NCBI GenBank assembly: GCA_902489215.1
Contig: CABTZE010000028.1
Span: 1-17,201, forward strand
Direction of reading: 5' to 3'
Source of the DNA: an uncultured Brevibacterium sp.
GTDB lineage: Bacteria > Actinomycetota > Actinomycetes > Actinomycetales > Brevibacteriaceae
DNA: 17,201 bases
Shown: positions 7,800 to 14,774 of the stretch, piece by piece
Layout: every line of letters begins with the position of its first letter
How positions within the stretch are numbered: the first letter of the stretch is position 1
Program-made: the position numbers and the translations under genes
Notes under the pieces: generated by a model
What the model saw: the letters and a program-made list of their open reading frames with translations, nothing else
What the model was told of the DNA's origin: nothing
Databases searched by the model: none

Positions 7800-9074
7800 C
7801 TATTGTCCAATGCCTGCGCGCCTGTCGGTGTGAGCCCCGCTGTCGCGCGGCGAACTCTTCCGCAACTTCGCAAAGCCGCGCCTGCGGGGCTTCCCCGCCC
7901 TTCTGCGCCCGGCCGGGGCGAGCCCCAGGGCCCTCGCGAAATCCCACAGGGCAATGCTCAGGGGATTCTTCGGCGCGGACTCAATGATCGTTGTGCCGGC
8001 AAGAACAGCCCGATCGAGAACATCGCGCGCATCCGGCAGCAGAACCGGCGATTCGCAGGCGACGAAGCGCTGGAGGGTCTGCTGAATGCGCTGCTCGGGA
8101 TCAGCACCAACAGCGCTTTCGCGCACCCGATTGACAACAACGTGCGTCTTCTCTGCCTGCCGAAAGCGCTCACTGCTGAGAACATTCATGAGGCGTACGA
8201 GCGCCGGCGGTTCCGCGGCACCGATCACGATGACATCATCAGCCGCATCCAGGACCGCCCTCGTTGCGGCATGACGGTCGTAGAAGGGGTCCGCAAGCGG
8301 GTCATCGGGATCGATCCGGGCAGAAACATCGACGACGACAACCGGATACCGCTTGGCCAGTTCCTCAAGAACGACAGTCAGCGACCCGGCCCGCACCTCC
8401 GGCCAGCGATCTGCACGGCTGAGCCCGGTCACAACGTCAAAGCCATCGCGGACGCGGGCGATACAGCGGGAAATGACCGTGTCGTCAAGAGATTCTGCAC
8501 TGCGACACAAGGCGGCGATCTTCGATGCGTCGTCCAAGAGACCCAACATGACAGCCTGCCCGGCGTGCACCGTGTCGGCATCGACGAGAACCGTGCGCTC
8601 CGCCCGCGAGCTGATGTCAGCAAGTGCTGCCGCAATCGTCGAGCGTCCGGGAGCACCGTCAGCGCCCCACACGGCAACGATCCGCCCCGGACTTCCAGCT
8701 TCGACCGGGGCCACGGCGGGTACCTCAGATACCTCAGCCGGTTCAGCCCGAGCACAGGCGCGCACCGCTTCACACAGAGCCTCTGCCGAACAGCCGGCCT
8801 CCACCTCGACGGCCACACCCCAATCGGCAACCAACCCTGCACCATAGCCCAGAATCCGCACGCCCAGTCGGCGTGCGCGATCCCGGAACTCAGCATCGAC
8901 ACCCGGGAAATAGCGGCTCAGAACATAGACTTCCGCGGCTCCAGCCGACATTGCGGCAGCAAGTTCAACCCCGTCGGCGGGCCGGGAGCGGACCACTATG
9001 TCGCCGGCTGCCGAAAGCGCGGCCGCAGCGGCGCTTTCGAACTCAACATCGACCGCGAGCACAACCGAGATCAT
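7800..9074 (-). CDS. CpaE/MinD-like P-loop protein with an altered Walker A motif
   Basis: A 424-residue protein. Residues about 1-110 form a small alpha/beta domain resembling a degenerate receiver domain, as in CpaE of Tad/Flp pilus systems. Residues about 130-390 form a ParA/MinD-type P-loop domain. The Walker A region is GADGAPGRST (137-146): the signature lysine of the KGGxGKT pattern is D139 and the P-loop lysine is R144. The A' motif VLVDAD keeps D165 and D167, and VVVVDVSA supplies a Walker B-like strand. The C-terminal 40 residues are very basic. Its ATG overlaps the upstream SAF gene stop as ATGA and has AAGGA six bases before it. Arginine forms of this loop (GAPGR[ST]T) are, as I recall, common in this actinobacterial group, so the change is probably a subfamily trait. 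Whether it hydrolyses ATP is unclear. Confidence 0.85.
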   Translation of the reverse strand: MISVVLAVDVEFESAAAAALSAAGDIVVRSRPADGVELAAAMSAGAAEVYVLSRYFPGVDAEFRDRARRLGVRILGYGAGLVADWGVAVEVEAGCSAEALCEAVRACARAEPAEVSEVPAVAPVEAGSPGRIVAVWGADGAPGRSTIAAALADISSRAERTVLVDADTVHAGQAVMLGLLDDASKIAALCRSAESLDDTVISRCIARVRDGFDVVTGLSRADRWPEVRAGSLTVVLEELAKRYPVVVVDVSARIDPDDPLADPFYDRHAATRAVLDAADDVIVIGAAEPPALVRLMNVLSSERFRQAEKTHVVVNRVRESAVGADPEQRIQQTLQRFVACESPVLLPDARDVLDRAVLAGTTIIESAPKNPLSIALWDFARALGLAPAGRRRAGKPRRRGFAKLRKSSPRDSGAHTDRRAGIGQ

Positions 9075-9691
9075 GGACGGTCCTTCGGAATCGACACGAC
9101 CGACAGGTGATCCTCAGCCGCAACCGCCTGCAGAACCTTCTGCAGACTGTCGTTGGGAACAAAGACCTCAACGGTCACACCCGAACTGACCGTAAACCCA
9201 CCGCCATCGCGATTCACCGAAAGCACCGCGGCATCGCGCAGAACAGGCTGCGGCTCTCCCCTATCCTCACGCATGTCAACCGCCCACACATCAACCCGGG
9301 AACCGGTCTTGACATCCGCCGGCAGAGACCGCTGCAGCGGCAGCGACACTCGTCGACCGCCCAAGCTGTCACCCGAACCGACCTGCGAAGCCGGCACAAG
9401 GTCACCAGCCGCAATAGGGCTCAGCACCGTCTGTCCAATGAGGCCGTCGTCAGACGCCGGCTTGTATCCGCTGCTGTCCTCCGGCAGCCGAACCTCGACC
9501 GGCCGAACATTGTCGCGCGTGATGACGGTTCCCGGAGCCAACGGCTCCGCCGCCGCCCACACCGTCGTGGTCTTTGCAAGGCTCGTGACAATGAGCCAGG
9601 TGGCGACAACGGAGGCTACAAGTATGAGAACAGCGATGAGAACGCGCGGGTCGCGCAGTTTGGGCGTGCGGAAGCGAGGTGCAGTGTGCAT
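9071..9691 (-). CDS. SAF domain protein, CpaB-like, membrane-anchored
   Basis: A 206-residue protein. After a short basic N-terminus (RFRTPKLRDPR) comes one hydrophobic span at residues 17-38, then a SAF domain at about 44-105 with the typical ALAPGT-like segment (EPLAPGTVITRDNV) and IGQTVLSPIAAGDLV. The remainder is a strand-rich extracytoplasmic domain like the C-terminal part of CpaB/RcpC. CpaB proteins help assemble type IVc (Flp/Tad) pili, but no prepilin, TadA/CpaF ATPase or TadB/C protein is present here, so a pilus role cannot be claimed. The ATG at 9691 is supported by GGAG five bases upstream; the open frame continues upstream but lacks the family N-terminus. It is the first gene of a three-gene operon and diverges from the helix-turn-helix gene. 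Confidence 0.85.
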   Translation of the reverse strand: MHTAPRFRTPKLRDPRVLIAVLILVASVVATWLIVTSLAKTTTVWAAAEPLAPGTVITRDNVRPVEVRLPEDSSGYKPASDDGLIGQTVLSPIAAGDLVPASQVGSGDSLGGRRVSLPLQRSLPADVKTGSRVDVWAVDMREDRGEPQPVLRDAAVLSVNRDGGGFTVSSGVTVEVFVPNDSLQKVLQAVAAEDHLSVVSIPKDRP

Positions 9692-9725
9692 CAGATCTCC
9701 ATTGATCGATTTATCTGCCGTTAGG

Positions 9726-9755
9726 TGCAATTTGCTATCATTTGATGCAGTTTGC
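9726..9755. repeat. Pair of 10-bp direct repeats in a divergent promoter region
   Basis: TGCAATTTGC at 9726-9735 and TGCAGTTTGC at 9746-9755 match at nine of ten positions and start exactly 20 bases apart, about two helical turns. They lie between the divergent SAF gene and helix-turn-helix gene. The second copy overlaps the likely -35 element of the + strand promoter. Just beyond lie GAATATTC (9757-9764, a perfect palindrome) and GAATATAC (9771-9778). This arrangement is typical of an operator for a dimeric regulator; the adjacent small HTH protein is an obvious candidate, but that is inference. Confidence 0.5.
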
Positions 9756-9779
9756 AGAATATTCTTCTCTGAATATACA
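9752..9779 (+). promoter_or_regulatory. Candidate sigma-A type promoter for the HTH gene
   Basis: TTGCAG (9752-9757) and TATACA (9774-9779) are separated by 16 bases, close to the vegetative consensus. Transcription would start near 9786, leaving a leader of about 50 bases before the ATG at 9837, which has AAGGAG six bases upstream. The palindrome GAATATTC falls in the spacer. Confidence 0.5.
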
Positions 9780-9836
9780 CGGACGCACCGTCCGCGCCCA
9801 CCCTTTGCGGTTGGCCACCAGACCAAGGAGCCCAGA

Positions 9837-10055
9837 ATGGTCGTCGAAACACGATTCCTTCCCCTCACCGATGTCGCCGAAATGCTCAGCATCTCGACCG
9901 CCGGGGCTCGCGCGCTCGTCCGCTCCGGCGAACTGCGGGCCATCAAGGTCGGCGGCCGCGGCCAGTGGCGCGTCGAAAAGGCTGAAATCGAAAAGTACAT
10001 TCAGCGCATGTACACCCAGACCCAACAGGAAATCGAAGCCGGCACTGACGTGTGA
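9837..10055 (+). CDS. Excisionase-type (MerR-like) helix-turn-helix protein
   Basis: A 72-residue single-domain DNA-binding protein. FLPLTDVAEMLSIS (7-20) and TAGARALVRSGEL (21-33) form the winged helix-turn-helix, followed by the wing AIKVGGRGQWRV (35-46) and the helix EKAEIEKYIQR (47-57). This is the HTH_17/excisionase fold also seen in BldC. Nothing phage-like surrounds it and similar genes recur as core genes in actinobacteria, so it is more likely a chromosomal regulator than an excisionase. The ATG is fixed by AAGGAG six bases upstream; the open frame extends much further but only as shadow sequence over the SAF gene. It has its own likely promoter with repeat motifs, which suggests self-regulation and control of the divergent SAF operon. 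Confidence 0.9.
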   Translation: MVVETRFLPLTDVAEMLSISTAGARALVRSGELRAIKVGGRGQWRVEKAEIEKYIQRMYTQTQQEIEAGTDV

Positions 10056-10074
10056 GCGCGCCTGCCCACCACCC

Positions 10075-10572
10075 CTACTGGAGCACCCGAACCACAGAGA
10101 TCCTGCGCAGAGGCACCAGCTCAAAGGCACCTCGTCTGCGCAGCTGCAGATAGTCCCGCGCAACAGCGTGCAGCATCCCCTCAAGCGCCGTTCCAGCAGT
10201 CTCAACCCGCACCTGCGCGCGCTCGGCACACCACTGCCCCAGAATTGAGCGCGCAGATCGCCAGCGCCCCTGCACCGCATGCTCACGCGGCTTCAGCGCA
10301 ACACCCTCAACAGCCGCGAGCATCACGAGGACTCCGCCGTCAACGCAGCAGCACCCCTCGCCCACCGACGTCAGCACGCCGGAAACCTGGCCGGAGGCGG
10401 TGCGCAGGTCAATGTGCTCACCGACAGCACCGGCCAACCGCTCAACGAAAGTGACCTCGTAGAAGCTCTCGGCAACGAGATCACCGAACTCGCCTTCGCG
10501 CTCGCGCACCCTTTCAGCAGCGGCCTGCCCCTCCAAATCAGCAAAAAGCTCATCAAAACGATCCATAGACAC
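10075..10572 (-). CDS. Conserved hypothetical protein, possibly with two Sm-like barrels
   Basis: A 165-residue protein I do not recognise by function. It begins with MDRFDELFADLEGQAAAER, an acidic helix seen at the start of a family of actinobacterial hypotheticals. Then come a helix (about 29-43) and two stretches with the pattern of five short strands: about 52-93 (HIDLRTASGQVSGVLTSV and onward) and about 121-165 (VRVETAGTALEGML and onward to ISVVRVLQ). That spacing resembles Sm/Hfq-like or other small SH3-like barrels; this is a fold guess from pattern only. Three consecutive cysteines (74-76) are unusual. Start: GTG at 10572 has GAGGG six bases upstream; ATG at 10566 is the alternative, two codons shorter, and gives the more typical N-terminus. 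It converges on the HTH gene and diverges from the LysM gene. Confidence 0.75.
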   Translation of the reverse strand: MSMDRFDELFADLEGQAAAERVREREGEFGDLVAESFYEVTFVERLAGAVGEHIDLRTASGQVSGVLTSVGEGCCCVDGGVLVMLAAVEGVALKPREHAVQGRWRSARSILGQWCAERAQVRVETAGTALEGMLHAVARDYLQLRRRGAFELVPLRRISVVRVLQ

Positions 10573-10612
10573 ATTGTGCCCTCGGTCACACAGCGCGGCC
10601 ATAGAAAAGATT

Positions 10613-10632
10613 TTATTCGAACTTATTCGAAC
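10613..10632. repeat. Tandem 10-bp direct repeat in a divergent promoter region
   Basis: TTATTCGAAC occurs twice in perfect tandem. Each copy contains the palindrome TTCGAA (10616-10621 and 10626-10631), so the pair is also close to an inverted repeat with a four-base gap. It sits just upstream of the likely -35 of the LysM gene, and on the opposite strand immediately behind a TAAAAT (10615-10610) that could be the -10 of the hypothetical gene. A regulator bound here could affect both genes. Confidence 0.5.
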
Positions 10633-10636
10633 ATTC

Positions 10637-10664
10637 TTGCACTTAGCGACGGTTCATGTATTTT
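10637..10664 (+). promoter_or_regulatory. Candidate promoter for the LysM-Rv3235 pair
   Basis: TTGCAC (10637-10642) and TATTTT (10659-10664) are 16 bases apart, the same spacing and nearly the same -35 as the HTH gene promoter. Transcription would begin near 10671, ten bases before the AAAGGAG ribosome-binding site at 10681-10687. Confidence 0.45.
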
Positions 10665-10692
10665 GGTGTCAGATGATCACAAAGGAGTGAAC

Positions 10693-11481
10693 ATGAAGCC
10701 AACGGAAATCCATGTGGGAGCATCTGCCCTGCACCTGCTCATATGCACAGCAGCGCTGACCGCGGGCCCCTCTTTCGCAGACCGAGCGCTCAACGCAGAC
10801 ATCGGCGCCGCGGTCGTCATAACAGCACTCTGCGCGGCAGTCCTTGCCGGTCTTCGCCTTCAGCTGTCCCTACTGCTCATTGCAGTGGCCCGAGCCTTCG
10901 ACCTCATCGGCCTGCCGGGCGCAGTCGCACTCGCAACGTGGGCGCGCAGGATCGCACCCGCCGCACTGAAAGCATCAGCCGCCTCCATGACAGCGGTCGT
11001 CCTCGCAGCCGGAACAGCCCATGCGGCACCGGACCACAATTCGCCCGCACAGGCGGAGCCCGTACCCCAAACCGTTGGCGTGGACACACCTCCTCCGCAC
11101 TGGCCGACTTCGCCGCCGGGCGACACCCCCTACCCCGAGCCGAGCACAGGCCCACCGGCCGACCCCAGCTGGCCAACGCAAGAGCCCGACCCAGTTCCGC
11201 CTCGGACGCAGACGAAAGAATCGAAGCGGCACGAGCCTCAATCCGAACGGAGCAAACAGGGCGTGCACGGCAAAGACGCCGAGGACACAGCCCCGAAAAC
11301 CGAATCGCCTCAGCGCGTAACAGTCAATAAGGGCGACAGCATCTGGAAGATCGCCATCGCCCACCCGAAGCCCGGACAGTCAACGGCCGAACGCGCAGCT
11401 GCAATCAGCCAAGCCAACGCCGACATTCTGAACGGCAACCCCGACCTCATCTACCCTGACACCGAACTGGAGCTGCCATGA
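10693..11481 (+). CDS. Membrane protein with proline-rich linker and C-terminal LysM domain
   Basis: A 262-residue protein. Hydrophobic segments lie at about 11-28, 37-54, 57-84 and 98-111, the last ending AHA-AP like a signal-peptidase site. A proline-rich, low-complexity stretch covers about 113-205 and would cross the peptidoglycan layer. A LysM domain fills about 208-262, with VTVNKGDSIWKIA at the start and NGNPDLIYPDTELELP at the end. LysM domains bind N-acetylglucosamine-containing glycan, so the protein should tether the membrane to the cell wall or help wall assembly. The ATG has AAAGGAG upstream with five bases of spacing; an in-frame GTG two codons earlier would overlap that site and is rejected. 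The stop overlaps the next gene as ATGA. No enzymatic domain is visible. Confidence 0.85.
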   Translation: MKPTEIHVGASALHLLICTAALTAGPSFADRALNADIGAAVVITALCAAVLAGLRLQLSLLLIAVARAFDLIGLPGAVALATWARRIAPAALKASAASMTAVVLAAGTAHAAPDHNSPAQAEPVPQTVGVDTPPPHWPTSPPGDTPYPEPSTGPPADPSWPTQEPDPVPPRTQTKESKRHEPQSERSKQGVHGKDAEDTAPKTESPQRVTVNKGDSIWKIAIAHPKPGQSTAERAAAISQANADILNGNPDLIYPDTELELP

Positions 11482-11918
11482 CCGCCGAACCGCTCACCTT
11501 GACCCGACCCACCACGCCTCGCGCCCGCGCAGCCAAGAAGCGCCCACCGACTCCCGAAGCGCTGACGGCAGCCGAAAAACAGCGAGAAGCAGCAGCCGCA
11601 GCCGCCTTTGTGCGCTCAATCGTCACCGCTTTGACCGAAGTCGAATACGGTGTGCGGACCCTGCAGTCCATTGAACGCTGGCTCGCCCCGGAGGTGCGCA
11701 GCTCCGTAGTCTCTGCACTGCGCATGCGACGCGCGCTGCAATCCGAACAGCAGGTTGACTACATTCGCGGCATCGGGCGGCCGCGCTTGAGCTCACCAGC
11801 GCCGAACGTCATAGAAGCTGCTGTGTCGATTGCGCTTCGTCCCCGCACAAAAGCCTGCGCGCTGCGTTTGGAGAAGAATCGCGACCGATGGATCGTCCGC
11901 GAGTATCTGACGGCTTGA
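11478..11918 (+). CDS. Rv3235 family protein
   Basis: A 146-residue protein resembling mycobacterial Rv3235. Residues 1-35 are basic and low in complexity, 36-100 are helical (AAFVRSIVTALTEVEYGVRTLQSI and onward includes the ERWLAPEV segment), and 100-146 form a strand-rich end with IGRPRLSSPAPNVIEAAV and the closing RWIVREYLTA. The function of this family is unknown. Its position, convergent with secA, agrees with mycobacteria. It is translationally coupled to the LysM gene through ATGA, and GGAG at 11469-11472 provides its ribosome-binding site. No membrane span or signal peptide is present, so it should be cytosolic, perhaps working on the inner face of the LysM membrane protein; that last step is inference from coupling. 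Confidence 0.85.
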   Translation: MTAEPLTLTRPTTPRARAAKKRPPTPEALTAAEKQREAAAAAAFVRSIVTALTEVEYGVRTLQSIERWLAPEVRSSVVSALRMRRALQSEQQVDYIRGIGRPRLSSPAPNVIEAAVSIALRPRTKACALRLEKNRDRWIVREYLTA

Positions 11919-11962
11919 ACCGACATCGAATACTCTCGCACAACCGACACGGACACAAACAG

Positions 11963-11999
11963 CGAGCCCCCGAACTGCGATTCGCAGCACGGGGGCTCG
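11963..11999. terminator. Compound hairpin between the Rv3235-like gene and secA
   Basis: Arms CGAGCCCCCG (11963-11972) and CGGGGGCTCG (11990-11999) enclose a second stem CTGCG-ATT-CGCAG (11975-11987), with a two-base internal bulge on each side. The result is a very stable hairpin located between two converging genes, 45 bases after the first stop and 21 bases past the secA stop. No long T-run follows on either side. Confidence 0.85.
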
Positions 12000-12019
12000 T
12001 CAGCGCTCAGGCTAAGACC

Positions 12020-14695
12020 TCAGCGACGCTTTTTCTTCTTGCGGCGTTCGGCGCGATTGCCGGAACCGCCGTCGTCATCCGATGCGCTATCGGAACGCGC
12101 TTCGCTTTCTCCGGATTCGCTGGGGCCTGCCAGCGTCAGCTTCGGCAGCTTGGTGCGGAAGACGTCCGACTCGACTTCGACTTCGTCGCTCTTGACGGTC
12201 TTGACCTGCACCTGCAGCTTGTTGACGAGACGCGTAGCGTCTTCCTTGATGCCGTCCTGCATCCGGGTGAACATCTCAAAGCCCTCGCGCTGATACTCCA
12301 CGAGGGGGTCGCGCTGTGCCATAGCCCGCAGGCCGATGCCGTTCTTCAGGTAGTCCATTTCGTACAGGTGCTCGCGCCAGCGCTTGTCGATAGTGGTCAG
12401 CAGTACGCGGCGCTCAAGCTGGCGCAGCGCTTCTGAGCCGAGTTCTTCTTCGCGCTTCTCGTAGGCGAGATCGGCGTCCGCCTGAACTTCTTCGAGGATC
12501 TTTTCGCGGCTGAGGCTGTTCTTGCCGCCAGCATCCTCGTAGAGATCTTCCGGCGTAATCGAGGTGGCGTAGAGGTCCTGCAGGGCAACGAACAGCTTGT
12601 CGATTTCCCAATCGTCGGGATCTCCGACCGTTGCCCCATCGACATAGGCGCGCAGAACATCGTCGCGGAAGTCGTGAATCTGGTCTTCGAAGTCGTCGCC
12701 TTCGAGAACACGCTGGCGTTCGTCGTAGATGACGGTGCGCTGGCGGTTGAGAACGTCGTCGTACTTCAGGACGTTCTTGCGCTGTTCCGCATTCCGCTGC
12801 TCGATCTGGTTCTGCGCCGACAGGATTGCACGGCTGACCATCTTCGATTCAAGCGGTTCGTCTTCGGGAGTGTTCGCAAGAGCGAGTGCGCGTTCAGCGG
12901 CTCCGGCGCCGAACAGGCGCATGAGGTTATCTCGCATCGACAGGTAGAAGCGCGATTCGCCGGGGTCACCCTGACGGCCGGAGCGTCCGCGCAGCTGGTT
13001 GTCGATGCGGCGAGATTCGTGGCGTTCGGTGCCCAGAACGTAGAGGCCTCCGAGCTCGCGGATTTCCTCCGCAGCTTCCTCGACCTGCTTTTCAGCTGCT
13101 TCGAGAACCGCCGGCCACTGGGCTTCGTATTCTTCGGAATCATCGGCCGGGTCGAGGCCGCGCTTCTCCATTTCTGCCACAGCAATGTGCTCGGCATTGC
13201 CGCCGAGCATGATGTCGGTACCACGGCCGGCCATGTTGGTCGCAACCGTAACGGCGCCCTTCACACCGGCCATTGCGACGATCGAGGCTTCGCGCGCGTG
13301 GTTCTTGGCGTTGAGAACCTCGTGGCGAATGCCCCGCTTTGCCAGAAGCCCGGACAAGTACTCGGACTTCTCGACACTCGTGGTACCCACCAGCACCGGC
13401 TGGCCCTCTTCGTGGCGCTCGGCGATGTCTTCGACGACCGCGTCGAACTTCACCTTTTCATTGCGGTACACGAGGTCGGGCTTGTCTTCGCGCAGCAGCG
13501 GCTTGTTCGTGGGGATCGGCACAACGCCGAGCTTGTAGGTCGAGTTGAATTCGGCCGCTTCGGTTTCTGCCGTACCGGTCATGCCCGACAGTTTGTCGTA
13601 CAGACGGAAGTAGTTCTGCAGCGTGATCGTCGCATGCGTCTGGTTCTCGGCCTGAACTTCGACGTTCTCCTTGGCTTCCAGCGCCTGGTGCAGACCTTCC
13701 GAGTAGCGCCGTCCGGGCAGAATACGACCGGTGTGTTCGTCGACGATCATGACTTCGCCGTCAAGGACGACGTAGTCCTTGTCGCGCTTGAACAGTTCCT
13801 TGGCCTTGATTGAGTTGTTGAGGAAGCTGATGAGCGACGTGTGGTCTTCGTCGTAGAGGTTTCCGATGCCGAGGTAGTTCTCAACCCGCTCAATACCGGG
13901 TTCGAGAATGCCGACCGTGCGGTTCTTTTCGTCGACTTCGTAGTCGCGGTCAAGTTTGAGGCGCTTGACGATCGTGGCGAATTCGCCGAACCAGCGGTTG
14001 GCATCGCCTTCTGCGGCACCCGAAATGATGAGCGGGGTGCGCGCTTCGTCAATGAGGATCGAGTCGACTTCGTCGACGATTGCGAAGTTGTGTCCGCGCT
14101 GGACCATGTCGGCGACTTCCAGCGCCATGTTGTCGCGCAGATAGTCGAAGCCGAATTCGTTATTCGTGCCGTAGGTGATGTCAGCGGCGTACTGCTTGCG
14201 ACGCTGAGAGGGAGCCATGTTCGACATGATGCAGCCGGTTTCCATTCCGAGGAACCGGAACACACGTCCCATGAGTTCTGACTGGTAGCTGGCCAGGTAG
14301 TCGTTGACCGTCACGACGTGTACGCCCTTGCCGGTGAGCGCGTTGAGATACGACGGTGCTGTCGCAACGAGCGTCTTGCCTTCACCGGTCTTCATTTCGG
14401 CGATATTGCCCATGTGCAGGGCGGCACCGCCCATGAGCTGCACATCGAAGTGGCGCAGTCCGACCGTGCGCGTCGATGCTTCGCGGACAGCCGCAAAAGC
14501 CTCGGGCAGAAGCTTGTCAAGGCTTTCGCCGTCGGCAACGCGTGCCTTGTAGCGGTCGGTTTCCTCGCGCAGCTGCGCGTCTGTCATGTCGCTGTATTCG
14601 TCGGACAGGTTGTTGATCGCCGTGGCGTAGTTCCGGAGCCTCTTCAGGGTGCGTCCTTCGCCGAACCGAAGCAGCTTCTCAAGGATGTTGGCCAC
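12020..14695 (-). CDS. secA: Preprotein translocase ATPase SecA
   Basis: An 891-residue motor that drives unfolded preproteins through SecYEG at the cytoplasmic membrane. Visible are Walker A MKTGEGKT (101-108, K107), Walker B VDEVDS (208-213), the DEARTPLIISG segment and the NMAGRGTDIMLGGN helicase-type motif near 487. The scaffold and wing domains follow in usual order. The tail is acidic and serine-rich, then ends in a lysine/arginine cluster (GNRAERRKKKKRR). The C-terminal CxCx8C[HC] zinc-binding motif found in many SecA proteins is absent. Start: GTG at 14695 gives VANILEKLLRFGEG, the standard SecA N-terminus, with AGGAG four bases upstream; the open frame upstream of it is not family-like. 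The synteny with hpf, comF and lpqB points to the housekeeping SecA1. It is probably monocistronic, since a terminator follows hpf. Confidence 0.97.
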   Translation of the reverse strand: MANILEKLLRFGEGRTLKRLRNYATAINNLSDEYSDMTDAQLREETDRYKARVADGESLDKLLPEAFAAVREASTRTVGLRHFDVQLMGGAALHMGNIAEMKTGEGKTLVATAPSYLNALTGKGVHVVTVNDYLASYQSELMGRVFRFLGMETGCIMSNMAPSQRRKQYAADITYGTNNEFGFDYLRDNMALEVADMVQRGHNFAIVDEVDSILIDEARTPLIISGAAEGDANRWFGEFATIVKRLKLDRDYEVDEKNRTVGILEPGIERVENYLGIGNLYDEDHTSLISFLNNSIKAKELFKRDKDYVVLDGEVMIVDEHTGRILPGRRYSEGLHQALEAKENVEVQAENQTHATITLQNYFRLYDKLSGMTGTAETEAAEFNSTYKLGVVPIPTNKPLLREDKPDLVYRNEKVKFDAVVEDIAERHEEGQPVLVGTTSVEKSEYLSGLLAKRGIRHEVLNAKNHAREASIVAMAGVKGAVTVATNMAGRGTDIMLGGNAEHIAVAEMEKRGLDPADDSEEYEAQWPAVLEAAEKQVEEAAEEIRELGGLYVLGTERHESRRIDNQLRGRSGRQGDPGESRFYLSMRDNLMRLFGAGAAERALALANTPEDEPLESKMVSRAILSAQNQIEQRNAEQRKNVLKYDDVLNRQRTVIYDERQRVLEGDDFEDQIHDFRDDVLRAYVDGATVGDPDDWEIDKLFVALQDLYATSITPEDLYEDAGGKNSLSREKILEEVQADADLAYEKREEELGSEALRQLERRVLLTTIDKRWREHLYEMDYLKNGIGLRAMAQRDPLVEYQREGFEMFTRMQDGIKEDATRLVNKLQVQVKTVKSDEVEVESDVFRTKLPKLTLAGPSESGESEARSDSASDDDGGSGNRAERRKKKKRR

Positions 14696-14745
14696 GTTTC
14701 TCCTCTGTCCGTCTTTGCGCATCCAATCTCGACATTCGCCCGACA

Positions 14746-14774
14746 AGTCTAACGCGCAGACCGTCAGCTGTCGC
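14746..14774 (-). promoter_or_regulatory. Candidate secA promoter
   Basis: On the minus strand GCGACA (14774-14769) and TAGACT (14751-14746) are 17 bases apart, each matching four of six bases of the vegetative consensus. Transcription would start near 14739, about 44 bases before the secA GTG. One 12-bp repeat copy fills most of the spacer and another lies just upstream of the -35. Confidence 0.4.

Noticed and set aside
7803..9724. Long + strand open frames (up to 435 codons) opposite the SAF and P-loop genes
   Set aside because: The translations are arginine/proline-rich shadow sequence with no domain, and the minus-strand genes are supported by motifs, overlaps and ribosome-binding sites.
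9837..10055. Excisionase-type HTH protein as a sign of a prophage or integrative element
   Set aside because: No integrase, attachment-site repeat, phage gene or compositional break is visible nearby, and the fold is shared by ordinary chromosomal regulators.
10613..10632. An SOS (LexA) box from the repeated TCGAAC
   Set aside because: The actinobacterial box needs TCGAAC, four bases, then GTTCGA. Here the spacing is two bases short and the second half starts ATTCGA, so it does not fit.
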